A DNA stretch of 64,000 nt from Paraspadella gotoi (taxonomy: Eukaryota > Chaetognatha). Below are positions 50,823 through 62,338 of this stretch, piece after piece. The position numbers and the translations under genes were made by a program. Within the stretch, counting starts at the first letter, position 1; each line of letters begins with the position of its first letter. The notes beneath the pieces were generated by a model. It made no database searches, had not been told where the DNA came from, and worked only from the letters and a program-made list of their open reading frames with translations. The stretch is taken from NCBI GenBank assembly GCA_051294375.1, contig CM119266.1:16031384-16095383 (forward strand), in the 5' to 3' direction.

Positions 50823-53800
50823 TCATATAAGACCAGATTGTTTCGCCAAAGAGTAAAACATACTCGTCTCGTCCTCTAGTAGCGCCTTTGGATTGTCGTA
50901 CTCTTTTATTTCTCCCTTGTCTAAAACAAGTATCTTATCATAGTCGAGAACGGTATTAATTCTGTGAGCGACGGTGAGAACGGTGCAATCTTTAAACTGT
51001 TCTCTTATTGTCGCTTGAATCAGGTCATCAGTGAGCGGATCAACAGCGGACGTTGCCTCATCCAAAACCAGTATTTTAGATTTCCTCAACAACGCTCTTG
51101 CCAAGCAGAGTAACTGTTTCTGTCCAGCGGAAAGATTGCTTCCGTACTCGGTGCAAACGTAATTTAGACCATCGGGCAATTCGGAAACAAATTCCTTGAG
51201 GTGAGCCATCTCAATAGCTTTCCAAATGGTAGCGTCGTCATTGCATTCGAAAGGATCTAAGTTATGACGCAAAGTGCCGGAGAAAACAACAGCATCTTGC
51301 GGGATGATGGAAAGGCTGGACCGCAGATCAAATAAGCCCATTTTTGCAGTATTTTGAGAGTCTATTAAAATCTTTCCTTCAGTAGCTTCAACGATTCGAA
51401 ATAATGCTATTGTGAAAGTTGATTTTCCTGCGCCAGTTCTTCCCACTATCCCAATTTTCTCACCAGGTTGTACCATAAAATTAATCCTGCTCAAAATATT
51501 ATCAAATCCTTCTCGATATCTAGTACTATAGTTTTTTACGTTTAAACAGCCACTTTTAAATTTTTTTAACGTTTGAAAAGTCTTAGAGCTTCTTCTTTTA
51601 CGTTCTTCCTTCAAGGAAGAAAATTCTTCGAGACGTTCAACTGAAACCAAATCTTGCTCCAGCTTCGCCGCGGTTCGTATAGTAGCGCCCAACCTTTTGC
51701 AGACTCCAAAAGAGTAAGTCAAAGAAACTCCTATGAGTCCCGTCGTGGCGGCATTACCCAAGACGGACAGAAATCCACAGAAAAAAAGTACTAAAGTTGA
51801 CGTAATTGAGATAAGAAATGATAGCCAAATGTTAGAAGCGATGAAAGTGTACTGAGTTTTACTGAATTCGTCAAGATAGTTGTGCCACTTCTCCGTAAAT
51901 TCTTCTTGTTTTTGAAAGGCTCGAATGGTTACCAACCCCAATTGCGTTTGTGAAAAGTGCGACAATACGAAGGACATCGAGATTGATTTCAATCTTCTCA
52001 CTTGCCGAGATGCTGGAATATAGAGTTTTTTCAGAAGCCAGAACGATAGTAACAGAATGGGTACCAAGGGTAAAATCAAGGGATGGATAAAGCAAATTGC
52101 CGCGATAAATAAAAGTACGGTAATCAATGATTCGAAAAAGCGTAAGAGTAATGTAGTAATGCGACAATCAACGGCATCAATGTCGTTAGAAAAACGATTT
52201 ATGATTCGGCCAACTGGGGTCGTTTCGAAGAATGACATCGGGTACCGCATTATTTGGGTCGAAAGACGTTCGTGAAAGAAATATGAAGTCTTGGCAGTGC
52301 CGATGTAATCCGCAATTCTTCGTCCAACCACTAAGAAACACACGAGCAAGGATAACAGATTGTAAATCACGATATAATAAGTCGAGTTGGTGAGATTCCC
52401 CTCAAATTTTGGAGAAAAAAGGGTTTTATTGGACTCATGACTTCTTTTCTCACTTTCAATTTCGTCAGTCCACTTTGCCAACCATATTCCAATCAAAACT
52501 TCAAATAACTGGCCAAAAAAAATTGAAAGGATGCCACCAAGACAAACGTTCAAACCCAAAGCTTTGATGTAGTTCCAATATACAGAACACTTGACTTCTC
52601 CATGTCGATTTTCTTCTTTTCTGACAAGTGTCCCCTTTTCATTTAATGTTTTTTGAGAATTTCCACAGATAATATTTTGGCTTTCAACATTTTTCTCTTC
52701 TTTTCCTCGATGACATTCTTTTTCTATCGCAGAAAAATATCCATTCAGCTTTGAAAGTTGCTTGTAACTACCGATATCATAAATGGATCCTTCCTTCAAA
52801 CACACTATATTGTCCACATCTTTCGAATATATCATATTATTAGATACAAGAACTCTACTCTTATTCTTAAGTATTCCAAAGGGACCAATAACCTTATCAA
52901 AGATATGTCTACCCACATGGGCGTCAACTGCCGACAATGGATTGTCGAATAGATAAAGATCAGCGTCGTCATAAACTGCTCTCGCGAGAGCGACTCTCGC
53001 TTTTTGTCCGCCAGAGAGATTCACACCCTTTTCCCCGATTTCCGTTTCATCCCCAGCGGGAAGAACAGTCAGATCAGGAAGCAGAGCGCACGCTTCCAGG
53101 ACCAGTTGATATTTTGCCCGATCGAATGCTTTTCCAAAAAGGACGTTGTTTCGTAAACTTGCATTTTGAATCCACGGTTGCTCTCCGACAAAGGCGACTC
53201 TTTTCTCTTTGTAAACTTTTCCTTTTAACTTTATCATCTCTCCCAGAAGTGACATGAGAAAAGATGATTTACCTGATCCCACTTTCCCAATTACCATGGC
53301 ACTTTCCCCTTTCTTCAGATCAAAGCTTATTGACTTTAAGGTTGGTTCTTGGCTTTTTCCCCATTCAAATGAACCATTCAGTAAAATAACGCTATGCTTA
53401 GGGTTCGATGGTTCCATGACATAATCGAAAATTTCTTCCCGTCTCATATACTCGTCGATTCTGTTACCCGCAACCCATATTTGAACACTTTGGATTATAC
53501 AGTCCGGCAGCCAAAGCAACCGATCCTTCATATTTGAGAAAAGTCCTAAAGCAACGAATACAATTTCGGGAGTAAGTATTTTACCAGATACTAAAGCAAA
53601 AGCAGTTATAGAAACGGCTTGAACTATAATCGCAGATAACCTAGTAGTGAAACTATTCAGTATATCATACCGCAATACTTTTTTTCGCATATCGATCTCC
53701 GAAGTTCTTACTTTTCTTATATTGTTCAAAAATGCTTCCTCCCAAGCATACAATTTCAAGATCTTTATTCCATTTAGAATTTCGTGAATAATCTTCACGC

Positions 53801-55724
53801 GAGAATCTTTGATTTTCATGAATTCCCGCTGAGAAGCTTTCTGCTTTCGGGTGATCAAGATGGTTGAGGGAACCAGTACACATAGCAACACTAGCCCGAA
53901 CAGAAACGATGGGCCAAGTTGTTGCCACAAAAGGTAAGCATAAACAACGAGTTCCACTGGAATTACAACTCCTTCCAAAAAGAAAACTAGCATTTGAAAC
54001 TTAGTGGCATCTTGGCTAATTAGATTGACCATTTCACCCACAGTTGACTTTTCTCTTGATTTTACTGACAATTTCATACTTTTCGAGAACACAGCCGTCT
54101 TCAACATTCTGTCAAACTTGAGTCCCAAAACATTTCCGCACCACAAGTAAAAGACCAAGATTGACGACTCCATAAAATTACAAAAGCTAAGGGTAACGAC
54201 GTAAAACATCCCTTTCCAAGCCCATTCTTCCGAAGTCATCGTCGAATCATTTCTCTGATCAAAATGCTTCAACAATTTGCCCAAAAGCAGAGGCTTGACG
54301 ATCTCCAAATTGATTCGGACTACGTGAAGCATCGATACCCAAAACACATTCCATTTATAGCAAGAGAGAACGTTGAGGCTGGCCGATTTACTTTCGATCC
54401 CGTCGCTATTAGTATCTTGGGTCCGGTAAAATCGTTGGCGTTTGATTGCGTTCGTATGGTCCATTTCTAAATCGTCCTTTGTGATCAAAGGTTCCTCATC
54501 TTCGCTTTTGAGGTAACGACTTGAGAAGAACCCTTTTGTTTTTTTGAATGTACACTGATGCTCTCCTTTCGTCTTCGAAGTGAGACGCCACCTTTCGTGA
54601 AAAGTGTCTGATAAATGTCGACTCTTGCAATCTGGCGGAAGTTCGTCGAGATCCTCTTGTTCCAGATTCTTTTTAAAACCGCGAAGAAGGAGAGGCGTGA
54701 TCCAGGCGTGGACCAGGCGGGACGCCGTGCTCGCCTGAGTAAATTTGGGTAATTAAGTCGGAGACCCAAAAATAATAATGTAATAAAATAAAATCAAGAA
54801 TAAATAAATACTACGTATTTAAATTTTCAGGTTAAATTTGGCAGTAAATGAAGTTAGGAATTTTACTTTATTAGACTAATAATTTAAAAAAGTATTTTAA
54901 AAACCTTATCGAACGGAGACTTTGATCGAGGAACGGAAAGGTTGAAACAATTGAGCATCAACATCGCGATCGAAGCGACAAAAACGACGGCCGAGCAAAC
55001 TCCGTAATGAAGATCGAGAGGCTCTTCATCCATCCTCCGATCGTTCGATGTGGCGTTTGAAGTGGCGTACGCAGACCACTGCAACATCGACGGTATGGAC
55101 TGCAGCAGCACAACCGATTGCAACATTGACATCAAGGTCCAGAAAAAGAACAATAACAATCCCAGCGGAAGGGAGGCGTTTGCTGCCTCTTTAAAGGCGA
55201 CGATCCAAGCCAGGGCGGAGCAGAGGATCAGCAGCGTAGGGGCGAGATAAGCAAAGGGCGGGAGGCGGGCTAATGTGAAGCTTTTTATGTGAAGAGTTAA
55301 GACAAGGATGGCGACGACGGCGACGACGACGCTGAGAACGAATTTGACCGACAACCAGAATTGGACGCGGACTGGAAGGGATCGCCACGTGGTTGGCGTG
55401 AGACCGCCATTGCCCGTCAAACTGAGAAATAGAAAATGAAGGAAAAAATTGTATACAAAAACGTAAAGTTAAAATAGTCCTATAATATATCATGTTTACT
55501 AACGCTTTGATTGCCGCCAGTGTGCCTAGAATCAGAAATATGCAAGGGATCAACGTCGGTATTGAATGCAGAAAACAAAAGGAGAGTCGAGGCGATGCCG
55601 TGTTCCAACTCTGGTTCCAGTCCCAAAAAACGCTGTCACCGCAAAGAAATGGAAGGAAAATGGCGGTTGATTGGTTGTTAGTGTTATTAAATGTCATTGC
55701 GCCGATTACGCCAGCGACCTCCAT
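50823..55724 (-). CDS. ABCC/MRP-type ABC transporter, full length
   Basis: An ATP-driven membrane exporter of the multidrug-resistance-protein type; family members export organic anions and glutathione conjugates, but the substrate here is unknown. Three exons: 55,724-55,504, 55,421-54,905 and 54,734-50,823, joined in frame by GT-AG introns of 82 and 170 bp, giving 1,549 aa, close to human ABCC1 (about 1,530). The N terminus (DSVFWDWNQSWNT) and five-span TMD0 mark a long MRP. L0 (ASTASRLVHAWITPLL) follows at residue 247. NBD1: Walker A GKVGSGKSS (729-737), LSGGQ (819-823), Walker B LYLFDN (839-844), with Asn where MRP1 has Asp at the catalytic position. NBD2: GRTGAGKST (1,344-1,352), LSAGQ (1,447-1,451), ILVLDE (1,467-1,472), switch His 1,503. 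The catalytic asymmetry (weak NBD1, intact NBD2) is typical of ABCC. A TTG codon at 54,488 is internal, not a start. Confidence 0.95.
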
Positions 55725-56164
55725 CAGATTTGGCTTAGACGAGGGAAGCGTCGCTGGCTTTAATTTTTGAGTTACGTTCGACTTTAGTTTAACATTTGGG
55801 TCTGATTATGTTTTCAAAGGCAGAAAGAAAAGTTTTATACCAAATTTGGATCAAAGTCGAAACCAGTTTTTTTACGGTTTCTCGACTGAAATTCATTCAG
55901 AGTAATCCGGATGAAACAAGAATAGAATAAGAAAAGGATAAAGTCTTTAAGGAGAGAAACGTGAAAAACCGGATTTCGAAATCTTTCTCTTGTCGATAAA
56001 AAGACATCGACACGTAGAAATCGTGCTAGTAAAAAGATCATTTCGACTTGCCATGTCTGTTAACAAAACAAAACATCCGCAATCCTAATCACTTTTATTA
56101 CTTTTTAAAGTTAATACAAGGAATTCCAATACAAAGAAAGTAGAGAGGGAAATAGAAGAAATTA
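55725..56164. other. 5' flank of the ABCC gene
   Basis: No TATA box is evident upstream of the ABCC start. An AATAAA on the minus strand near 56,095-56,100 may end a transcript coming from the small frame at 56,389. Confidence 0.35.
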
Positions 56165-56389
56165 TTAAGATTCTGAATTTTTTAAAAATGGGGAATTATT
56201 TTTTTTTTTTTTTTTAAATACAATTCTAAACGACGGTCTGAAACCATTGAGCGCTGAAAGTTGTTCGACGCGTCGGCTAGAGAGACGCTTTTCTCGGAAA
56301 TACATCATAATGGTGATGGAAAAATACGAAATTGAGGCCATGAGCCATTTGGAATCCCATTTCCAAACTTTTAAATCATTTCGATCCAT
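56165..56389 (-). CDS. Candidate small membrane protein (about 74 aa)
   Basis: A minus-strand frame starts ATG at 56,389 (MDRNDLKVWKWDSKWLM) and has one hydrophobic segment (MASISYFSITIMMYF) followed by a basic stretch (REKRLSSRR). The last 15 residues come from an A-rich tract and may not be real. A polyadenylation-like AATAAA follows about 65 bp downstream. The plus strand is open too. It resembles a small mitochondrial or ER membrane protein in shape, but I do not recognise it. Confidence 0.25.
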   Translation of the reverse strand: MDRNDLKVWKWDSKWLMASISYFSITIMMYFREKRLSSRRVEQLSALNGFRPSFRIVFKKKKKNNSPFLKNSES

Positions 56390-57315
56390 TTCGAGAATTT
56401 TCCTGTCATTTGAAGAGGGTTTTTTTTTTTTTGGAGAGAGAGAAACTCTCTCAATTGATATGGAAACGATATATGGAAAAGGGGCCGGGGGGGGCAGCCT
56501 AAGAAGCGGCGGCGTTTTTGGGAAAATTGCAAAAGTTTGAAATTGAGAAATGAACGTTTGCCAATGAGGATATGGGACCGAGTTAAATTTTTTAAAATGA
56601 GATTTTTAGGAGAAAAAAAATGTGGATTTTTCTTTCTTTCCAGTTGGATGATCGGGTTATCAACACGCATTCATCAAGCTTTTTATTAAACTAAATAAAA
56701 CTAAAACGATTCAAGCGACATCTCCATGGAAATATTCCCCCTTTTTTAGACACCTTCGATTCCTGTTATGCGATCTTTGTCGTTTTTCGCTTCCGCTCCG
56801 ATCCCGGAAGATAACCCGGAATCCATTAGATATTTGTGATGCCATCTTCCGTGCGTCTTGATTGCTCCTCCGATCATAACGCCATTACGCAAGCCGCGTC
56901 GTCGTTGTTGTCGTCGTCGATGTCGTCGTCTTCATGTTTGTCATCTGCGATCGTTTTTTTTTTTTCAAGATCACCTTGTTGTTGTATTTTTTTGTTGTAG
57001 TTGTTTTTAAATTTGTTTTAATAGTACATAGAACAAAACTATTAATATGAATATAAATTGTTAGAGTTTCGCTATATTCAAGCAAATATGACGGAAATTG
57101 GGTGGCAAACCCCTTACAATCTTTTCCCTTTCCTTTTCCCTTTTTCTTTTTCTTTTTCTCCCCTCTTGGAGCCCAACCCTTGCGAACGAAATTCCCTCAC
57201 CTTCTTTCGAATAAAATCTTTTGAAAGAAGAAATAATTTTTTTTATGGTTTTCTCCGCCTTTTGTATCTTTCTCCAATTTTATTCTTTCTTTCTATTCTT
57301 ACTTTTTTTTCATTT

Positions 57316-57363
<48 letters not shown>

Positions 57364-57420
57364 TATTTCTTTATTTCTTTATTTCTTTTTTTCTTTATTT
57401 CTTTATTTCTTTCTTTCTAT
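57316..57420. repeat. (CTTT)n microsatellite with TTAT interruptions
   Basis: CTTT units passing into mixed CTTT and ATTT. Frames across it are Phe/Leu/Ser runs only. Confidence 0.9.
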
Positions 57421-57600
57421 TTTGTTCTCCCTTTCTCTGCTCCTTCCCCCCGCTTTAAGTCTCTTGGGTGCAATGTCTCATTTTCCCCTTTTTTACGATT
57501 TTCCCTGTCTCGAATTGTCGCTCTTTATTTGTCGGGCAACCGCCTATCACTGCCTTTTATATATTTTTATCAGAAATGTTTTATTATTATCCTTTTGCAG

Positions 57601-57684
57601 AATTCGGTTGAGAGTAGGAAACGGTGCGCCGAACAAAACTCGTCGCGATTCACTTCAGAATGTCCGACTCTAGTACATCTTTAA
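57601..57684 (+). CDS. Candidate 3'-terminal exon, unknown protein
   Basis: A strong acceptor (TATTATCCTTTTGCAG) ends at 57,600. The following 27 codons (NSVESRKRCAEQNSSRF, then TSECPTLVHL) run to TAA at 57,682-57,684. Composition is coding-like and differs from the Phe/Leu-rich simple sequence upstream. No canonical AATAAA follows, and no partner exon was found. Confidence 0.3.
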   Translation, partial: NSVESRKRCAEQNSSRFTSECPTLVHL

Positions 57685-57883
57685 TGCTTAGATATACATT
57701 ATAAATAGTTAAATATTTTTTACAATAATTGCGCGTTTTCTCGTGATCTCACATGTCATACCTTTCTCTCATCTAGTACTTACGCTGTGATTCCCTTCTT
57801 CGGCTTTCTCTCCAATGACCTCTCATAATCTTCCAAATCCCCCTTAAACTTCCCTAATAATTGTCAACCCCCTTTCCCATTTC

Positions 57884-58840
57884 NNNNNNNNNNNNNNNNN
57901 NNNNNNNNNNNNNNNNNNNNNNNNNNNNNNNNNNNNNNNNNNNNNNNNNNNNNNNNNNNNNNNNNNNNNNNNNNNNNNNNNNNNNNNNNNNNNNNNNNNN
58001 NNNNNNNNNNNNNNNNNNNNNNNNNNNNNNNNNNNNNNNNNNNNNNNNNNNNNNNNNNNNNNNNNNNNNNNNNNNNNNNNNNNNNNNNNNNNNNNNNNNN
58101 NNNNNNNNNNNNNNNNNNNNNNNNNNNNNNNNNNNNNNNNNNNNNNNNNNNNNNNNNNNNNNNNNNNNNNNNNNNNNNNNNNNNNNNNNNNNNNNNNNNN
58201 NNNNNNNNNNNNNNNNNNNNNNNNNNNNNNNNNNNNNNNNNNNNNNNNNNNNNNNNNNNNNNNNNNNNNNNNNNNNNNNNNNNNNNNNNNNNNNNNNNNN
58301 NNNNNNNNNNNNNNNNNNNNNNNNNNNNNNNNNNNNNNNNNNNNNNNNNNNNNNNNNNNNNNNNNNNNNNNNNNNNNNNNNNNNNNNNNNNNNNNNNNNN
58401 NNNNNNNNNNNNNNNNNNNNNNNNNNNNNNNNNNNNNNNNNNNNNNNNNNNNNNNNNNNNNNNNNNNNNNNNNNNNNNNNNNNNNNNNNNNNNNNNNNNN
58501 NNNNNNNNNNNNNNNNNNNNNNNNNNNNNNNNNNNNNNNNNNNNNNNNNNNNNNNNNNNNNNNNNNNNNNNNNNNNNNNNNNNNNNNNNNNNNNNNNNNN
58601 NNNNNNNNNNNNNNNNNNNNNNNNNNNNNNNNNNNNNNNNNNNNNNNNNNNNNNNNNNNNNNNNNNNNNNNNNNNNNNNNNNNNNNNNNNNNNNNNNNNN
58701 NNNNNNNNNNNNNNNNNNNNNNNNNNNNNNNNNNNNNNNNNNNNNNNNNNNNNNNNNNNNNNNNNNNNNNNNNNNNNNNNNNNNNNNNNNNNNNNNNNNN
58801 NNNNNNNNNNNNNNNNNNNNNNNNNNNNNNNNNNNNNNNN
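57884..58840. other. 957-N gap
   Basis: Unknown sequence. Frames made only of X residues across it carry no information. Confidence 0.99.
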
Positions 58841-59511
58841 AAAAAAGCGACAATTGAAGGATTTGGATGAATTTTCTTTTTTCCCTTTTTTTTTTTAACC
58901 ATCGACGCGCGTAACGGGGCTCTTACGTCGCGAAAATGTCGTCGTTTATTTTTTGGGGAAATATTTGGCTTTCAGGTCTTTTCATGGGCTAAATCAGCTC
59001 TTCAATGAAAGGATTTTTAACTTCAAACGCTTTCAAATTAGGATTATTAAGTTTAACTATCTTTTTTTCCGAGTATTTCCGACATTTTTGTATGGCATTA
59101 GTTCAACTCCTTAATGTTATTAACATTTATATGTGAAGTTCTAAAAAAAGTACTAAACAAACAATGATAAAGTTGTTCCCAACATTTATTTCCGATCGAC
59201 GAATAAAAAGACGTCGTTGGCTTCGGACGGCGTCTCGCGTTTCCTCGTATTATTTTTGTTTGTTCACCGTCAAACGTCGACTAAATGACGTTTACCGAAA
59301 TCTCATTATAGGATACNNNNNNNNNNNNNNNNNNNNNNNNNNNNNNNNNNNNNNNNNNNNNNNNNNNNNNNNNNNNNNNNNNNNNNNNNNNNNNNNNNNN
59401 NNNNNNNNNNNNNNNNNNNNNNNNNNNNNNNNNNNNNNNNNNNNNNNNNNNNNNNNNNNNNNNNNNNNNNNNNNNNNNNNNNNNNNNNNNNNNNNNNNNN
59501 NNNNNNNNNNN
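58841..59511. other. Short unique stretch then gap
   Basis: 58,841-59,316 shows no supported gene; 59,317-59,511 is a gap. Confidence 0.5.
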
Positions 59512-59649
59512 TTCACGGTGGCTCCAGACGGGAAAGGAAATGACGCCGACGACGACAACAACAACGACGCCACCGCGACGACGACGACGACGACGATGAT
59601 GACGACAACGACACCGCCGACGGTGACGAGTAGAACGGTGGAAAATTAA
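59512..59649 (+). CDS. Candidate C-terminal exon, Asp/Thr-rich, with polyA signal
   Basis: Immediately after a gap the plus strand reads FTVAPDGKGNDADDD, then Asn- and Thr-rich runs from GAC/ACG repeats, then PPTVTSRTVEN and TAA at 59,647-59,649. A canonical AATAAA follows at 59,681-59,686, the expected distance for a 3' end. The exon start lies in the gap. The protein is not recognised; a disordered extracellular or cytoplasmic tail would fit. Confidence 0.35.
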   Translation, partial: FTVAPDGKGNDADDDNNNDATATTTTTTMMTTTTPPTVTSRTVEN

Positions 59650-59680
59650 TTTCGTTCTTGAAGCAAACGAAAAGTTAAGC

Positions 59681-59686
59681 AATAAA
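59681..59686 (+). promoter_or_regulatory. Candidate polyadenylation signal
   Basis: AATAAA 32 nt after the stop codon at 59,649, just before the gap at 59,693-59,935. Confidence 0.4.
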
Positions 59687-59989
59687 ATCAAANNNNNNNN
59701 NNNNNNNNNNNNNNNNNNNNNNNNNNNNNNNNNNNNNNNNNNNNNNNNNNNNNNNNNNNNNNNNNNNNNNNNNNNNNNNNNNNNNNNNNNNNNNNNNNNN
59801 NNNNNNNNNNNNNNNNNNNNNNNNNNNNNNNNNNNNNNNNNNNNNNNNNNNNNNNNNNNNNNNNNNNNNNNNNNNNNNNNNNNNNNNNNNNNNNNNNNNN
59901 NNNNNNNNNNNNNNNNNNNNNNNNNNNNNNNNNNNCCCAAGGTTACAAAAAAACCAAACCATGAAATTATTTAATGAATATTTCAAAAT

Positions 59990-60083
59990 CTAAACCTAAA
60001 TCTAAACCTAAATCTAAACCTAAATGTAAACCTAAATCTAAACCTAAATCTAAACCTAAATCTAAACCTACCAATCTAAACCA
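59990..60083. repeat. 12-bp minisatellite, telomere-like (CTAAACCTAAAT)n
   Basis: About seven to eight tandem units of CTAAACCTAAAT. On the other strand this alternates TTTAGG and TTTAGA hexamers, resembling telomeric repeats. It is interstitial, with unique sequence on both sides. Confidence 0.85.
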
Positions 60084-60220
60084 ATCCGCAATTTTTTCAC
60101 TGAAGAAAAAACCTCGTAGTTTTTCCCGTCGTCGCGAATGACATTTTCTAATCTTTTTATCCTTTTTTGTTTCGTATCGTCCATCTCATTTTTTTTTCTT
60201 TCATGTTTTCGTATTCTCTC

Positions 60221-60476
60221 NNNNNNNNNNNNNNNNNNNNNNNNNNNNNNNNNNNNNNNNNNNNNNNNNNNNNNNNNNNNNNNNNNNNNNNNNNNNNNNN
60301 NNNNNNNNNNNNNNNNNNNNNNNNNNNNNNNNNNNNNNNNNNNNNNNNNNNNNNNNNNNNNNNNNNNNNNNNNNNNNNNNNNNNNNNNNNNNNNNNNNNN
60401 NNNNNNNNNNNNNNNNNNNNNNNNNNNNNNNNNNNNNNNNNNNNNNNNNNNNNNNNNNNNNNNNNNNNNNNNNNNN
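60221..60476. other. 256-N gap
   Basis: Unknown sequence, with a TTCTCTC edge on the left. Confidence 0.99.
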
Positions 60477-60620
60477 ATAAAGAAGAGTGAAACTTAGATA
60501 TAAGGGGAATTGGGGGTGGGGAGTCGGAATGCGTGAAAGAGGCAAAGGGAGAAAGAAAAATGGATGAATAACATCGAGGGAAAATCAGCATCCCTCGGTT
60601 TTAAAAGGACAGAGAGAAAG

Positions 60621-60748
<128 letters not shown>

Positions 60749-61605
60749 GACCACGAGACAGCAAAAGAGAATATTGTGAAGTAGAATGATTATTATGCAA
60801 GGTGCAAATTTGCGACTTGCATGTACATTAATTCTGAAATTGAGAAAGAGAGAGCGAGCTGAAACGTCTTCTTCTCTCTTCACTTTCGATTTTATCTCTC
60901 TCTCTTTCTTTCGTTCTTCTTCTCATAAGACAAACCTGGCCAAAATTCCCAGACTGTTTCTTTCTTCCATGTCATTGAGTAAATGTCGTGGCAAAAATGA
61001 GGTTAGACTGAAGCTTTAAAGGCCCGTAAAAATTAAAAAGAAAATTAAAAGAATAAGCAAATGGCCCCAAAAATTAGCGCGCGGNNNNNNNNNNNNNNNN
61101 NNNNNNNNNNNNNNNNNNNNNNNNNNNNNNNNNNNNNNNNNNNNNNNNNNNNNNNNNNNNNNNNNNNNNNNNNNNNNNNNNNNNNNNNNNNNNNNNNNNN
61201 NNNNNNNNNNNNNNNNNNNNNNNNNNNNNNNNNNNNNNNNNNNNNNNNNNNNNNNGAGAGAGAGAGAGAGAGAGAGAGAGCGGTAGGGGGGAAGTGATTT
61301 AATCTATTTCCTTTCTTTTTTAAGCACCGCGTCTTTTGTTCGTCGTTAACTGCCGTGAGTCTGTTATAGAGATTGAGTTTTTTGAACGGTCGACAGCGAA
61401 AAAGGAAAGAAAGGAAGAAAAGGAAAAAAGAAAGGAAGAAAAGGAAAAGACTAAACAGAGGAAACTAAGAAAAAAAGGGGAAAAAAAATGGAGAAAGAAA
61501 GCAATACGCTTGACAACCGAATCTTGGGATGAAAAGTTTTGTTGAGTGAAAAACGGATACGAAATAAAGAAACATTGAAAAATCCTTTTTAAAAATAGTT
61601 ATCTT

Positions 61606-61672
61606 TCTTTACTTCTCTATACTTCTCTTTACTCTTTACTTCTCTTTACTTCTCTGTACTTTTCTATACTGA
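61606..61672. repeat. Short minisatellite (TACTTCTCTT)n
   Basis: Six to seven imperfect 9-11 bp units of TACTTCTCTT or TACTTCTCTA. Confidence 0.8.
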
Positions 61673-61859
61673 AGACCGGTTTCCCCGGATCAAAACGAGA
61701 CTCAAGATTCGCTTCGTTTCTCTCCGAGTCCCAGTCTTCCGCGAGGCCATCAGCCTCGTGCTTTTTCTTCGCCGTTATTGGGATTTCTCTAGTCCTTTTT
61801 ACGATAAATGGCTCGATTTTCTTTTAATCTATTGCTCTCTCTCTCTCTCTCTCTCTCTC

Positions 61860-61982
61860 NNNNNNNNNNNNNNNNNNNNNNNNNNNNNNNNNNNNNNNNN
61901 NNNNNNNNNNNNNNNNNNNNNNNNNNNNNNNNNNNNNNNNNNNNNNNNNNNNNNNNNNNNNNNNNNNNNNNNNNNNNNNNNN
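61860..61982. other. 123-N gap starting inside a CT run
   Basis: The left edge is CT dinucleotides (61,834-61,859). Confidence 0.99.
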
Positions 61983-62047
61983 TCTGTTCAGTCTTCAGGG
62001 TTCGGTTCTTCGCTTTTCTCAGACGCCGACTCCCGATTCATTTATGC

Positions 62048-62338
62048 TTAATGACATTTCGCTAATTGTACATCTCCGCCATTGTTCTCTGATTGCATTT
62101 CTTTCGAGGGCTTTCCTTTCTTTTCTTCCTTTGTTCTTTTGTTTTTTTCTAGTTTCAACTCCTGGCGGCGAAACAAAATGAAGCGAAGACGTTCACCGGA
62201 CATCGTTAGGGGCAAAGTCGGCGTCTTTTTCGTCGTTACTTTCGTCGTCGTCGTCGGCGTCGTTTTTCGCAGTCCTCTTCGTCTTTTGTAGTTCGCCACG
62301 ATCATCTTTGCTTTCAATAATAATAGTAATAAATGCAA
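62048..62338 (-). CDS. Candidate basic/charged coding region
   Basis: A minus-strand frame from ATG about 62,305 reads a basic N-terminal part (MIVANYKRRRGLRK), a Thr-rich run from ACG repeats, then SGERLRFILFRRQELKLE and a Lys/Glu-rich tail ending NGGDVQLAKCH, stop at 62,048. The plus strand of the same stretch encodes a 37-residue frame (ATG 62,178) with a hydrophobic segment (VGVFFVVTFVVVVGVVF). The GTC/GAC repeats make both strands look open, so neither is firm. Confidence 0.22.
   Translation of the reverse strand: MHLLLLLLKAKMIVANYKRRRGLRKTTPTTTTKVTTKKTPTLPLTMSGERLRFILFRRQELKLEKNKRTKEEKKGKPSKEMQSENNGGDVQLAKCH

Noticed and set aside
54264-54488. TTG at 54,488 as the start of a separate 1,221-aa transporter
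   Set aside because: The frame continues upstream through L0 and splices in phase to TMD0 exons; the codon is internal.
57844-58902. Long open frames at 57,844-58,902, 59,281-59,986 and 60,138-60,591
   Set aside because: They consist almost wholly of unknown bases.
59990-60083. Chromosome end
   Set aside because: Only seven or eight degenerate units, with unique sequence continuing on both sides.
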